Shown here: positions 26,963 through 35,931 of the stretch, piece by piece | Position numbering within the stretch: position 1 is the first letter of the stretch | How the letters are laid out: each line of letters opens with the position of its first letter | Source: Spirochaetales bacterium | Lineage (GTDB): Bacteria; Spirochaetota; Spirochaetia; SZUA-6; RPPD01 | DNA length: 64,000 nucleotides | Assembly (NCBI GenBank): GCA_016930675.1 | Contig: JAFGGG010000004.1 | Coordinates: 124,001 to 188,000, forward strand | Direction: 5' to 3' | Made by a program: the position numbers and the translations under genes | The notes under the pieces: model-generated | The model's database searches: none | Told to the model about the DNA's origin: nothing | What the model saw: only the letters and a program-made list of their open reading frames with translations

Positions 26963-27731
26963 TGCTTCGCAACCGGATATAGGCTTGGGAAAGTAAATAG
27001 GTGAGAAATCTTTTCTCGGAGTTCAATCCATGTGGTATATTGATGCGACCTATGCGTCTCAGGTCCGTATCGGTTTTACCGTCCATTCTATCTTTGAATG
27101 CCGCTTCATAGAAATCGAGTACATGGTTCAGCGATTCATCCGTATAACCGCCGCCTGTGTAGGCGTAATATTTGATATCCTTAGAAGTTATTTCTGAGAG
27201 GAATGTCTTGCTCTCTTGAAAATCCTTTTTTATTTCTTTTTTGGATAAAAAATTATGATTTACATGTAAAAGTGAATGGGCGCCCAATGTAATATCTTTT
27301 CTCTTTTTTATGTGATTAAAATGACGGGCAGCTAAAAATGAATTCATGCCCGAATCTGTAAAGGACCGGGTAATAAATATTGTAAAAGGAAAAGATTTTT
27401 CTTCCAAATGTTTGGCGGCTGTATCAATATTATCCGCATATCCGTCATCGAAGGAAATCACGAAACTGCAATCACCTGAACTTCGCTTGCGGATGGATCC
27501 AACCGCGTCTTCAATACTGATGCAGCTGCCTGTTTTTTCCAGCGCAGCAAGCTGTATTTTGAAATGCTTTTCGGTAACAATATAGGGAAAGCGGTTTTCA
27601 TTTCTTGCCCGCACTGAATGATACATAAGGATGTGGATGCCTTTTCTCTTCCGAAGCAGGAAAATTATAAGCCAAAGCGGTAGCAAGAGAAAAAACAAGA
27701 ATTTTATTTTTTGCCGTAATGATTTAAGCAT
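26955..27731 (-). CDS. Polysaccharide deacetylase, NodB-like
   Basis: This 258-residue protein has an N-terminal hydrophobic anchor (about residues 10-27) followed by a NodB/CE4 deacetylase domain. Motif 1 is SFDDGYADN near residue 93 with the metal-binding aspartate pair. Motif 2 is GAHSLLHVNH near 150 with the two metal histidines. It should remove N- or O-acetyl groups from the glycan, probably in the periplasm. It overlaps the downstream GT2 gene by 8 bases. The later catalytic motifs are less obvious, as is common in CE4 proteins of capsule clusters. Confidence 0.84.
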   Translation of the reverse strand: MLKSLRQKIKFLFFLLLPLWLIIFLLRKRKGIHILMYHSVRARNENRFPYIVTEKHFKIQLAALEKTGSCISIEDAVGSIRKRSSGDCSFVISFDDGYADNIDTAAKHLEEKSFPFTIFITRSFTDSGMNSFLAARHFNHIKKRKDITLGAHSLLHVNHNFLSKKEIKKDFQESKTFLSEITSKDIKYYAYTGGGYTDESLNHVLDFYEAAFKDRMDGKTDTDLRRIGRINIPHGLNSEKRFLTYLLSQAYIRLRSNE

Positions 27732-27783
27732 ATTATTACCTTATTTATAAAAAAGACATCATCCTCTGCCGGTAGTATATGGA

Positions 27784-28812
27784 CTATTTTTTCAATCTGC
27801 GCTTTATTCCTTTCTTCAACCGCTGTAATGAGAATAGGCTGTTTTTTGTTCTAAAAATCTCTTTTAATATATATGATACTGTAATTTGTTTTCTTATATG
27901 TAAAGGGTATCCCTGTTTTTCTTGTTCGACCTTTATCTGTTTATATATGGATTTATATGTTTCTGAATTAATAAGTTGCTGATAAGTAATTTTATAGAAC
28001 GGTTTTGGAATGGCGCATGCTTTTTTGAATTGATGTTGAGCTACCGGCTTTATTCCAAGGAAATTGATTATTTTTTTTAAATTCGCTTGCGGATTAATAA
28101 CCAGATACTCGTAGTAAATTTTCAGAATCTGCTTCTCCGGTATGCGCGGGATTGTCTCTTCATTTTTTTTGTAAAGAGTCTTCCAAAAGGCAACAGCTTT
28201 TTTGATACCGGGTTTTTTGGAATCAAAGGAACAGAATTGTCCGTGAAGCATAACTTCATCAAGTTTCAGGGGCGGAACCTCACTATTTATATATCTGCGA
28301 AATCCAGGGTGATGCAGCATGGAAAGAATTGAAGGCACACCGTCCCGCATGAGATAGATGAAACGCGCTTCAGGCCACAGTTTTAAAAGCGAAGCGGCAT
28401 GAACTCCGTAATGGGGAGATTTGTCACCGATGATTTTATCGGGTCCGTAAATAAACTCGGCGAACAGCCTGTAAAAATCACGTATACTGTGTTTGTGCTT
28501 TTGTGTAATTGTTAGAATATAATCTCCAAACTCGGCGGCGTAGGAGGAAATATCCCGTTTTTCAAGCGAATCCCTGAGAATCCCTGTGATCCATAGATCG
28601 CCTGAAGAACTTTTTATGTTCTCAATAACATTTAAAAATTCCTTTAACGAACAGGTCCGCAGTCCGTATCTGGAGTATAAAATAGGCAGGAAGTGAGTTT
28701 CCGGAAAAATACTGATGCGGTTAATTCTGATCAGCATATTTCTGAGCAGTTGTGTTCCGCATCTTCCCGTGCCGATAATAAAAAATGGCGAGATTGTCAA
28801 TGAATTTTCCAT
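27784..28812 (-). CDS. Sulfotransferase-family protein
   Basis: This 342-residue protein matches the sulfotransferase P-loop fold that moves sulfate from PAPS to an acceptor hydroxyl or amine. The 5'-phosphosulfate loop is IIGTGRCGTQLL (about 13-24) and the 3'-phosphate loop is FIYLMRDGVPSILS. The basic C-terminal tail (LQRLKKGIKRRLKK) is odd and might bind membrane or polyanion. It lies downstream of a glycosyltransferase and upstream of the deacetylase, so the acceptor is probably the glycan. Exact regiospecificity cannot be read. Confidence 0.82.
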   Translation of the reverse strand: MENSLTISPFFIIGTGRCGTQLLRNMLIRINRISIFPETHFLPILYSRYGLRTCSLKEFLNVIENIKSSSGDLWITGILRDSLEKRDISSYAAEFGDYILTITQKHKHSIRDFYRLFAEFIYGPDKIIGDKSPHYGVHAASLLKLWPEARFIYLMRDGVPSILSMLHHPGFRRYINSEVPPLKLDEVMLHGQFCSFDSKKPGIKKAVAFWKTLYKKNEETIPRIPEKQILKIYYEYLVINPQANLKKIINFLGIKPVAQHQFKKACAIPKPFYKITYQQLINSETYKSIYKQIKVEQEKQGYPLHIRKQITVSYILKEIFRTKNSLFSLQRLKKGIKRRLKK

Positions 28813-28816
28813 ATGC

Positions 28817-29722
28817 CTACTTGATCTTCATGATAATTTTGCCGAGCATGGGCAGCAGTCCGAATTTTTTTTTCTGAATAAGCTTATCCGATCCTGTAAC
28901 GGGAATTATTTCCTCAGGATGGCTCAGAGGAAAAGTTGTGCCTTGGGCTTTGGGATAATGAATGAACGGATTTTTTTTTATGGTCTTGGTCGCGTAATTA
29001 TCAAATCCTATGTTTTCTACCATATTGACAGTCGGATTAATACAAAAACCTCCGGAAAGATACAAATTGTAAAGAAGGGTGAAATCCCAGCTTCGATAAG
29101 TGCCGTCTGCAAGCATATCCCAGTAGGAACAGAGATATAAATAGCGCTGAGCGGAGGAGAAAGTCTTTTTGATTCTTTGCTTTGTTGCCGGTATTTTCCA
29201 TTGTACTAACTTCGCGTCAAACCGCTTCCAGAATCTTTTCCAGATACCCAGTCCCGTGAGCGCCAATGGGTGTCTGTCGAAGAAATAACTATAATGAGGT
29301 TGTCTTATAATGCCCTTGTTCCCGCCGTTTATAAGCATAACTCTTTCATCATTAACATAGCGCTCTAATAATTCCGATATAAAAGGAAAAAACGTTGCAT
29401 GGGGGTAATCATCATCTTCAAGCAGGAGTACGTATTCCTCGGTGGAAAAAACCCAATCAAGTCCCGTCACTATGGCGGCGGGTCCGCCGACATTATGGTC
29501 CAGATAATATTTCTCAACATTCATGCCTCGAACAAAGCGATCAATTTTATTTCTTGCATTTTCAATTAAAGAGTTCTCTTCAATATTCTTGGCACCATCG
29601 GCAAAGATGTATAGCTTTTTAATCTGCGCCTGCTTTATTTGTTCGAGTATTCGTAAAGTTGTATCAATTCTTTTGTATATAAAAAGAATAACAGGCAGAT
29701 CAATTTTTACCATATGCAGCAT
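28817..29722 (-). CDS. Glycosyltransferase-like protein, GT-A fold
   Basis: This 301-residue protein begins with a GT-A-like strand LPVILFIYKRIDTTLRIL and contains LYIFADGAKN and the acidic LLLEDDDYP, near residue 120, which would bind donor nucleotide and metal. This pattern resembles GNT-I-like and HlpA-like glycosyltransferases found in polysaccharide clusters. The start at 29722 gives MLHMVKIDL; the second Met (29713) is equally plausible. It is 4 bases upstream of a sulfotransferase gene. The donor sugar is unknown. Confidence 0.72.
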   Translation of the reverse strand: MLHMVKIDLPVILFIYKRIDTTLRILEQIKQAQIKKLYIFADGAKNIEENSLIENARNKIDRFVRGMNVEKYYLDHNVGGPAAIVTGLDWVFSTEEYVLLLEDDDYPHATFFPFISELLERYVNDERVMLINGGNKGIIRQPHYSYFFDRHPLALTGLGIWKRFWKRFDAKLVQWKIPATKQRIKKTFSSAQRYLYLCSYWDMLADGTYRSWDFTLLYNLYLSGGFCINPTVNMVENIGFDNYATKTIKKNPFIHYPKAQGTTFPLSHPEEIIPVTGSDKLIQKKKFGLLPMLGKIIMKIK

Positions 29723-29747
29723 TCTCTGATTAACTCGTGAAGTTAAT

Positions 29748-31043
29748 TTATATTTTTTTTAAATGGTTTTTTAGATAATATTTTAATTCAACGAGCGAAG
29801 GAATAATTTTCGCACAGGGTAATTTCTTTTTAATTATTCGTAGAAATTCACGAATATATTTATGGTCGTAAAATAAATTCTGTTTTACCGGTTCGGTCAC
29901 ATTATTTTTATTCTTCATTATATTATTGAACATCTCAACCCAGGCAGAGCTTATCTTTTGAGGGGAAAATTTATCTTGGATGAATCCAATCCCATTATTA
30001 CCGAGTTTTGAGGCCAGGTTTGGATTTTTCAGGAGATATACGATATAATTAACCAATTCTTTGTCTGTTTTACCCAATAATCCGGTTTTACCGTGTTGTA
30101 TGGTATCAAGCATGCCATAAAAAGGACCGGAAACAATTGGAGTTCCGCAGGCCTGAATTTCCAAAGCGCTTGCAGGGCAGTTTTCACTAATTCCCGTAGG
30201 ATTAGCTATTCCCACATCGGCCTCTTGAATTATTTTTATTTTCTCAGAACCTAAAATCCCTTTAAATTCAACGGAATTTAATTTAGCACCGTTTTTATCT
30301 GATAAATAGGGTCGGAATATTCTCTCGTATTTCTCTTCGGCAATACCCCATGTGCCTACTTGTTTTTTTCTGTTATAAAGGTTGCCGCCGCCTATAACTA
30401 TAAGTTTGGCTTCCGGTATTTTTTTTAGTACCGATTTCCAGATACGGGCTACAACATGAAATCCTTTGGCGGGAATAATACTCCCTATATATACAACTGC
30501 ATTACTGTTCTTTTTTATATGAGCTTTGGGAATAAAATGCTTAGGATTGAACACGTTAAATATACACTTTGATTTTGAAAAAATAGTATGATCCCTCAGT
30601 TGATCAAGCTGCTCTTGACTTACGCATACATGACGTTTTATGAATGGAGATTCGGCAATTCTGTTCAACGCAGGAATTTCGGGAGTGTTGTTGGATTTTG
30701 CGATCGCTTTTAGATGATGAGTATCTAAAAAATCATAAAGTTTGAAACCCATTTCATCGCTTCTTGATTTAAAGACAAAAATATCCAATTCGTTTTTTTT
30801 GCAATATTGGGCTGCTTCCAGACAGGTATCTGCCTTTACGGTTTTTAAATTTCTGGGGAGAAGTTTTATTTGATTCGCAAGAACTGTTACTTCAATCCGG
30901 TCTTTAAAAAAATTATTAATATAGTATGCCAACGCCAATCCCGTAAACTGTGATCCGCCCATGCCGGGATTACCGTATTCCGGTTTTGTTATGTCTACAT
31001 CGGGTGTGTGTTTGTTTTTAATATAAAACCCTACTTTAATCAT
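29748..31043 (-). CDS. Glycosyltransferase family 4
   Basis: This 431-residue GT-B protein has a donor domain with VVYIGSIIPAKGFHVV and IGGGNLYN, and the E-x7-E motif in ENCPASALEIQACG. The N-terminal acceptor half contains GNPGMGGSQFTGLALAYY, a glycine motif typical of GT4. It overlaps the end of fcl by 8 bases, so it may use or extend on fucose, since fcl makes GDP-fucose; that link is only positional. The C-terminal 60 residues beyond the domain are basic. Confidence 0.84.
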   Translation of the reverse strand: MIKVGFYIKNKHTPDVDITKPEYGNPGMGGSQFTGLALAYYINNFFKDRIEVTVLANQIKLLPRNLKTVKADTCLEAAQYCKKNELDIFVFKSRSDEMGFKLYDFLDTHHLKAIAKSNNTPEIPALNRIAESPFIKRHVCVSQEQLDQLRDHTIFSKSKCIFNVFNPKHFIPKAHIKKNSNAVVYIGSIIPAKGFHVVARIWKSVLKKIPEAKLIVIGGGNLYNRKKQVGTWGIAEEKYERIFRPYLSDKNGAKLNSVEFKGILGSEKIKIIQEADVGIANPTGISENCPASALEIQACGTPIVSGPFYGMLDTIQHGKTGLLGKTDKELVNYIVYLLKNPNLASKLGNNGIGFIQDKFSPQKISSAWVEMFNNIMKNKNNVTEPVKQNLFYDHKYIREFLRIIKKKLPCAKIIPSLVELKYYLKNHLKKI

Positions 31044-31968
31044 TACTTATATACCACTTATATGTTTTGCGTATGCCCTGTTCAAGTGAGATGTGAGGTT
31101 CCCAGCCTAGTTTTTTAATTTTTGATACGTCTAAAAGCTTGCGGGGCATGCCGTTTGGTTTGCTGGTGTCCCAGTTTATAATGCCCCTATAACCGACAAC
31201 CCCGGCGACAAGATCGGCAATCTCCTTGATAGACATGTCTTCACCTGTACCAATATTTATAAACTCACCTATCTGTTTAAAGGTGTGATTGCGCATTAAA
31301 AATACCACGGCGCGCGCCAGATCATCAACGTAGAGGCACTCGCGATAGGGTGAGCCGTCCCCCCAGAGAGTAACTTGGGTGTTGTTGAGTTTGGCTTCAT
31401 GCATTTTACGAATTAACGCGGGAATGAGATGAGATGTCTGCAGATCAAAATTGTCGTTTATACCGAAAAGATTGGTGGGCATAACGGAAATAAAATCGGT
31501 TCCGTATTGTTCATTGTAGTAACGGCACATTTTAATGGCTGCGATCTTGGCAAGAGCATAGGCGTCATTGGTGGGTTCCAGGGCACCTGTTAAAAGGTAC
31601 TCCTCCTTTAAGGGTTGAGGAGCGTGGCGCGGATAGATGCAGGAGGAGCCCAGATTTAAAAGTTTTTTTACCTTGTAATTTAGGCTCGCGTGAATAACAT
31701 TCAGCGCGATACTCATGTTGTCATAAAAGAACTCCGCTTTTTTAGTTGAGTTGGCAAGTATACCGCCCACACGCGCGGCTGCCAAAAAAACATAGTCCGG
31801 CTTTGCTTGAGAAAAAAAAGCATTGACATGATGTTGATTGCGCAGGTCGAGCTCGGTTAATTCTTTATGGATAATGTTTGTATAACCCCGGGTGGTAAGT
31901 TCTCTGATAATCGCGGATCCTACAAGACCCGTGTGACCTGCTACATATATTTTATTATTTTTATCCAT
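31036..31968 (-). CDS. fcl: GDP-L-fucose synthase
   Basis: This 310-residue protein performs the epimerase/reductase step that turns GDP-4-keto-6-deoxymannose into GDP-L-fucose using NADPH. It has the Rossmann motif VAGHTGLVGSAI (9-20), AARVGGI, the catalytic serine region LGSSCIYP, and YALAKIA with Y-x3-K. NPTNLFG-like PTNLFGIND is characteristic of fucose synthases. Length matches. The first-step enzyme gmd lies upstream in the same strand at 39077-40162, completing the GDP-fucose pathway from GDP-mannose. Confidence 0.92.
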   Translation of the reverse strand: MDKNNKIYVAGHTGLVGSAIIRELTTRGYTNIIHKELTELDLRNQHHVNAFFSQAKPDYVFLAAARVGGILANSTKKAEFFYDNMSIALNVIHASLNYKVKKLLNLGSSCIYPRHAPQPLKEEYLLTGALEPTNDAYALAKIAAIKMCRYYNEQYGTDFISVMPTNLFGINDNFDLQTSHLIPALIRKMHEAKLNNTQVTLWGDGSPYRECLYVDDLARAVVFLMRNHTFKQIGEFINIGTGEDMSIKEIADLVAGVVGYRGIINWDTSKPNGMPRKLLDVSKIKKLGWEPHISLEQGIRKTYKWYISND

Positions 31969-31992
31969 AGATTCGTCTCTTTTCCATCCCAG

Positions 31993-32820
31993 TTATTTGA
32001 CAACAAAAAAAGGATTGGTTAAATCTTCCTTATTATAGGTGAGTTCTCCGTTTTCCGGGAAAACCGTTACCCTCACACCGGCTTCAAGCGCGATTGCATG
32101 AGCTGCTCCGGTATCCCATTCCATGGTTGGTCCCAGACGAGGATATTCGTCCGCGAAACCTTCAGCTACCAGACAAATTTTTATGGCGCTTCCCGAAGGG
32201 ATTAATTCAATCTGTTGAGGGCGGTTTTTTAAAGCATTGAGGTGTTTTTCAGTAGCAGTATTCATATGTGAACGGCTTACGACAACCCGATAAAGATTCT
32301 TTTGATGATCTTTTTGAACAGGGAGCTTTTGAGATATTTTTATTATTTCATCCAAACTGATGGCGCTCAGCTTGGAGTCTATGTTGACACATTTGTAAGC
32401 TCCCAGAGATTTTGCGGCGAAATATAGAATATGCAGATCAGGCGCGTACACAACACCTAACGCGGGGTGTCCTTTTTCGATGAGCGCGATATTGACGGTA
32501 AACTCTCCATTGCGTTTGATAAACTCCTTTGTGCCGTCAAGCGGATCAACCAGCCAAAAATCGGCCCATTTGCTTCTCTCCGAAAAAGAGATCTCCTTTC
32601 CTTCCTCGCTAAGCAATGGTATGCCCGGAAACATCTCAGTAAGTCTGGTCTTGATAAGTTCATGGGCTTTTCTGTCGGCTATGGTAAGCGGAGAATTATC
32701 CTTTTTATGCTCGATGATAAAATCGCCTTTATACACGTCCATTATTTTTTCTCCGGCCAATAAAGAACAGTCTATGGCAGCTTTCAGATACTCTCTCATT
32801 TTATGTTGTCTTTTTTCCAT
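31993..32820 (-). CDS. cysQ: 3'(2'),5'-bisphosphate nucleotidase
   Basis: This 275-residue inositol-monophosphatase-fold enzyme should hydrolyse 3'-phosphoadenosine-5'-phosphate (PAP) to AMP, relieving product inhibition of sulfotransferases. Motifs are LLSEEGKEIS, the metal-binding DPLDGTKEF and the later EWDTGAAHA. CysQ proteins share this length and the GTKEFI signature. It lies between fcl and a sulfotransferase gene, which fits a role in a PAPS-using pathway. An alternative start seven codons in (32799) lacks a visible ribosome site; AAGGAG precedes 32820. Confidence 0.9.
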   Translation of the reverse strand: MEKRQHKMREYLKAAIDCSLLAGEKIMDVYKGDFIIEHKKDNSPLTIADRKAHELIKTRLTEMFPGIPLLSEEGKEISFSERSKWADFWLVDPLDGTKEFIKRNGEFTVNIALIEKGHPALGVVYAPDLHILYFAAKSLGAYKCVNIDSKLSAISLDEIIKISQKLPVQKDHQKNLYRVVVSRSHMNTATEKHLNALKNRPQQIELIPSGSAIKICLVAEGFADEYPRLGPTMEWDTGAAHAIALEAGVRVTVFPENGELTYNKEDLTNPFFVVK

Positions 32821-32838
32821 GCTTTAAAAACTACTCCT

Positions 32839-33660
32839 TCACTTGGATGCATTATTCTGTTTGTAATATGAGAAAGTATCGGACAATGTATCATTTATTT
32901 TTTTATCTATAAACGCTATTTCAGTCTTTGAGAGGTGGTTTACATAATCACCTATCTTTCCTGATCTCACTTTGTAGGCGTTTTTATCATTTGGATTTTT
33001 CACAGATAAAGCATTTGACTTATATTTATTTTTTCTTTCCATTTCTTTCATACGCTTAAAATCTCCGTGCTTAATGGCCATTTTTGCGTGCTTATCATTA
33101 TACGGCAGTTTTATAAAGTTAATTATTTTTTTTAATTCCGTGTTAAAACTTTTATGCATATTTTCGTATGTGATCAGTAAAAATTTTTTTGAAATCTTTT
33201 CCGCGCTTATGAGCAGATTCATATAATTTATTATTTGCTCTATTCCAAACTTTGGGGATCTGATGAACTCGTTGATTTTTCCGGAAAAGGGATGAGAGAC
33301 TTTTCTTTTGGAACGCTGATAGAAATAGGAAACAACCACATCACGAGGGTCTCGAACCAAAAAGATAATATTCTGATTTTTTAACGGTTTTACATCTTCG
33401 ATGGTAAAATCCTTATGAGTCCGAAGGTGGGTAAAAACTAATTTTGGAATATTCAAATTCCGGTAATGGGAAATAAAAAGATAGTTTTCAGGCTGCTTAT
33501 ACAAAAGAGATATATATTTTGATAAAACTACCTTTAGCCATGTGCGTCCGGATTTAGGATGAGAGATGAAAAGAAAAATATCACTTCCTATTATCCTGCG
33601 TATGACTTTACTGTCTATAAATTTTGTATAAGCTTTTTTAAAAATGCTGACGTTGGCCAT
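32839..33660 (-). CDS. Sulfotransferase
   Basis: This 273-residue protein is the most canonical sulfotransferase here. The 5'-phosphosulfate loop is SHPKSGRTWLK (about 33-43), and the 3'-phosphate-binding segment is FLVRDPRDVVVSYFYQ near residue 100. The family's C-terminal KxGxxGxW region is represented by VRSGKIGDYVNHL near 235, with the usual W replaced by Y. It sits between the flippase and cysQ genes. The acceptor is probably the glycan or a lipid-linked intermediate; it has no export signal, so it would act in the cytoplasm where PAPS is made. Confidence 0.9.
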   Translation of the reverse strand: MANVSIFKKAYTKFIDSKVIRRIIGSDIFLFISHPKSGRTWLKVVLSKYISLLYKQPENYLFISHYRNLNIPKLVFTHLRTHKDFTIEDVKPLKNQNIIFLVRDPRDVVVSYFYQRSKRKVSHPFSGKINEFIRSPKFGIEQIINYMNLLISAEKISKKFLLITYENMHKSFNTELKKIINFIKLPYNDKHAKMAIKHGDFKRMKEMERKNKYKSNALSVKNPNDKNAYKVRSGKIGDYVNHLSKTEIAFIDKKINDTLSDTFSYYKQNNASK

Positions 33661-33681
33661 TTTGTACCTACCACTAATAAG

Positions 33682-34980
33682 TTATTTTATCAGATCTCCG
33701 AAAGGAAGTGTTAAAATACCTGTTTTGATTTTAACAATAATAATCATGTATATGCTTTTTGCACAAAGAGTTAAGCTGATTGCAAGCGCGCCTCCTTCCA
33801 TGCCAAAAAGAGGAATAAAAGCTGCACAACCGGTTATCATGATTGCAGCTCCTATAATATTGGCAATCAGATTATGTATCTGGTGTTTCGTCATTTTTAA
33901 AATCATACCGCTGGGACCGGTAACAGCATCAAAAAACTGGCCCAGCGATATGATTATCAAGCTATAGTAACCGACGGTATATTCTGCTCCATACACCGTT
34001 GCCAGAAAAAATTTTCCGAAGATGATGTTAAATAGAAGTATGGGGAGAGTAAGAAAAAATCCAAATACTAAATTTTTACTGATCATTCTTTGAAGCTTCG
34101 CTGTTTTATTTTCCGCATGCAGTTTGGCCACACTGGGCCCCAAAACCGTGTTGATGGCGTACATAACCAGTGAAATAAATCTGGAACCGACAACGATGAT
34201 TTTAAAAACACCCAGGGTTCCGTTATCCGTAAGAATACCTAAAATAATGAAATCAATATTATGAATAACCGATCCGAGAAAACTGCTTAATGTATAGGGC
34301 CAGGCATCCTTAAGTATCTTTTTGTTTTCATAAATCGGCTTTACCTTAAAGAAATCTTTCGGTAAAGAACGTGTCAACAATGTCAGCGTGAATAAAATGG
34401 CGATTATGCCGTTAAGAGCCACCAATATAAGTGAATGGAAGGCGGTAACGTTGCCTGGAGAGATAAACAGCTGCAAAGCCAGCAGTGATAGTCCTATAAA
34501 CAGCGGACGGATTATCTGCTCGGGCAGCTGACTTTCGATGATACGATGCAATCCTCTTAAGACGGAACTGTTAAATTTTAAAAACGCCGTACACGGTATG
34601 GTTGAGAACGCGATTATTATTATAATTATTGGAAGATGATAATCGGGATTAGGCTGAATAAATGCTATAATCCCCAGCACGATTGAGGTTGAAAATGATA
34701 CAACGAGGAAAGCCTGAAATGTGCGTATGAGAAAACCTTTTATCTGTGCGGTTTCCGAATGTATACCTACGGCGGTTTCTCTGGTGATTAACGCGGTCAG
34801 TCCGAGACTTTCTGATACATCGGCCATACCGATCATTGATAAGATAAAGGTGTATACGCCATATTCCGCTTTGCCCAGGACACGGGCATATAAAATACTT
34901 AAACCGAAGCTTAAAAGTAAATTGACAACTTTGAGTGCCAGTGAGACTGATATATTAAAGCGTATGGATCTTTTTTTCAT
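33682..34980 (-). CDS. Wzx-type lipid-linked oligosaccharide flippase
   Basis: This protein of about 432 residues is a multi-pass membrane protein of the MOP/Wzx superfamily that flips undecaprenyl-linked repeat units. It starts MKKRSIRFNISVSLALKVVN and shows about 12 hydrophobic segments, including FGLSILYARVLGKAEYGVY, the typical first-loop pattern. I place the start at ATG 34980, with AAGGA six bases upstream; an in-frame ATG at 35034 adds 18 hydrophilic residues. It lies between a sulfotransferase and the SGNH/MBOAT pair. It is the only flippase seen in the window. Confidence 0.87.
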   Translation of the reverse strand: MKKRSIRFNISVSLALKVVNLLLSFGLSILYARVLGKAEYGVYTFILSMIGMADVSESLGLTALITRETAVGIHSETAQIKGFLIRTFQAFLVVSFSTSIVLGIIAFIQPNPDYHLPIIIIIIAFSTIPCTAFLKFNSSVLRGLHRIIESQLPEQIIRPLFIGLSLLALQLFISPGNVTAFHSLILVALNGIIAILFTLTLLTRSLPKDFFKVKPIYENKKILKDAWPYTLSSFLGSVIHNIDFIILGILTDNGTLGVFKIIVVGSRFISLVMYAINTVLGPSVAKLHAENKTAKLQRMISKNLVFGFFLTLPILLFNIIFGKFFLATVYGAEYTVGYYSLIIISLGQFFDAVTGPSGMILKMTKHQIHNLIANIIGAAIMITGCAAFIPLFGMEGGALAISLTLCAKSIYMIIIVKIKTGILTLPFGDLIK

Positions 34981-35037
34981 ATAATCCTTATTGATAACCT
35001 CAATCGTGGTTGTACTTCTATGATCAAATAGCAATTT

Positions 35038-35913
35038 TTATTTGGATACAATATTATCAATTATCTGAGTAAACAGTTCTGCTCCGTTGCTGTTTAAATG
35101 ATCGTAATCATAAAAATACTTATCGTCCAATTTGTATTCTGAATAATCAAGTACGTGGAGACCGGATGTAATGTATTTATTTTTGATCTGAATATAGCTC
35201 TCTTTTAATTTCTTAGGAATATTTTCTCTATATAATCTGTGCAAAGGAGGATTAACCAAGAATATTTTAATATCATTTTTATTAGCTAACATCAATATTT
35301 TTTCCAAAAAGTTGATTTGTATTGCGGATACTCCGTATTCAATTGAACCATTATAAAAGTGCCTATTAATTGCGAATTCTACATCAGCCTTATCAAGCTT
35401 TGATTTATTCCTTTTTGAAAATGAACCAATGTATCTCATGTGATCTGTATGAGGATAAAGCATTGTATTAAAAAATAATGCTCTGAAAAAATAGAAATGA
35501 TTTATATCAATCGCATCTAAAATATTTAAAGTTTCAAGAGAAAACAAAGGATATATTCTTGAGAAAATTTCATTGACGGAGTCTGCTCTTGATAATTTAC
35601 CGTCATTAAACGCTGAAATATTGTGATATCCGAATCCAAGAATGATTTTTTTAGGTTTATTCTTCTCCAATATTTTTTTTAGTTTTATATATGTTATAAT
35701 ATACGGTTCGCCAGCTTGTGATATATTAATTGTGTTATGCATTAAGTGAGGATTTATTGCAGTCATAACATGCGAATCACCTAATATAATTATTTCCTCA
35801 TTAATAACCAAGGGATTGTGTAAAATAATAAATAGATTTATTATAAAATTAATTATAAAAAAGAGTAATGGGAAAATAGTGAATACTGCACATCTCTTAA
35901 GAAATATTTTCAT
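35038..35913 (-). CDS. Membrane-anchored SGNH-hydrolase-like protein
   Basis: This 291-residue protein has an N-terminal membrane anchor (about residues 9-31) and then a GDSH motif at 45-48, matching block I of SGNH hydrolases with Ser47 as nucleophile. The C-terminal DYDH (269-272) supplies the Asp-x-x-His pair. It is 18 bases downstream of the MBOAT gene. This layout mirrors AlgI/AlgJ or DltB/DltD pairs, where the MBOAT passes acyl groups to a periplasmic SGNH-like partner. O-acetylation of the glycan is the likely task. The gene is notably AT-rich. Confidence 0.7.
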   Translation of the reverse strand: MKIFLKRCAVFTIFPLLFFIINFIINLFIILHNPLVINEEIIILGDSHVMTAINPHLMHNTINISQAGEPYIITYIKLKKILEKNKPKKIILGFGYHNISAFNDGKLSRADSVNEIFSRIYPLFSLETLNILDAIDINHFYFFRALFFNTMLYPHTDHMRYIGSFSKRNKSKLDKADVEFAINRHFYNGSIEYGVSAIQINFLEKILMLANKNDIKIFLVNPPLHRLYRENIPKKLKESYIQIKNKYITSGLHVLDYSEYKLDDKYFYDYDHLNSNGAELFTQIIDNIVSK

Positions 35914-35931
35914 TATTTATCTATCAGAATA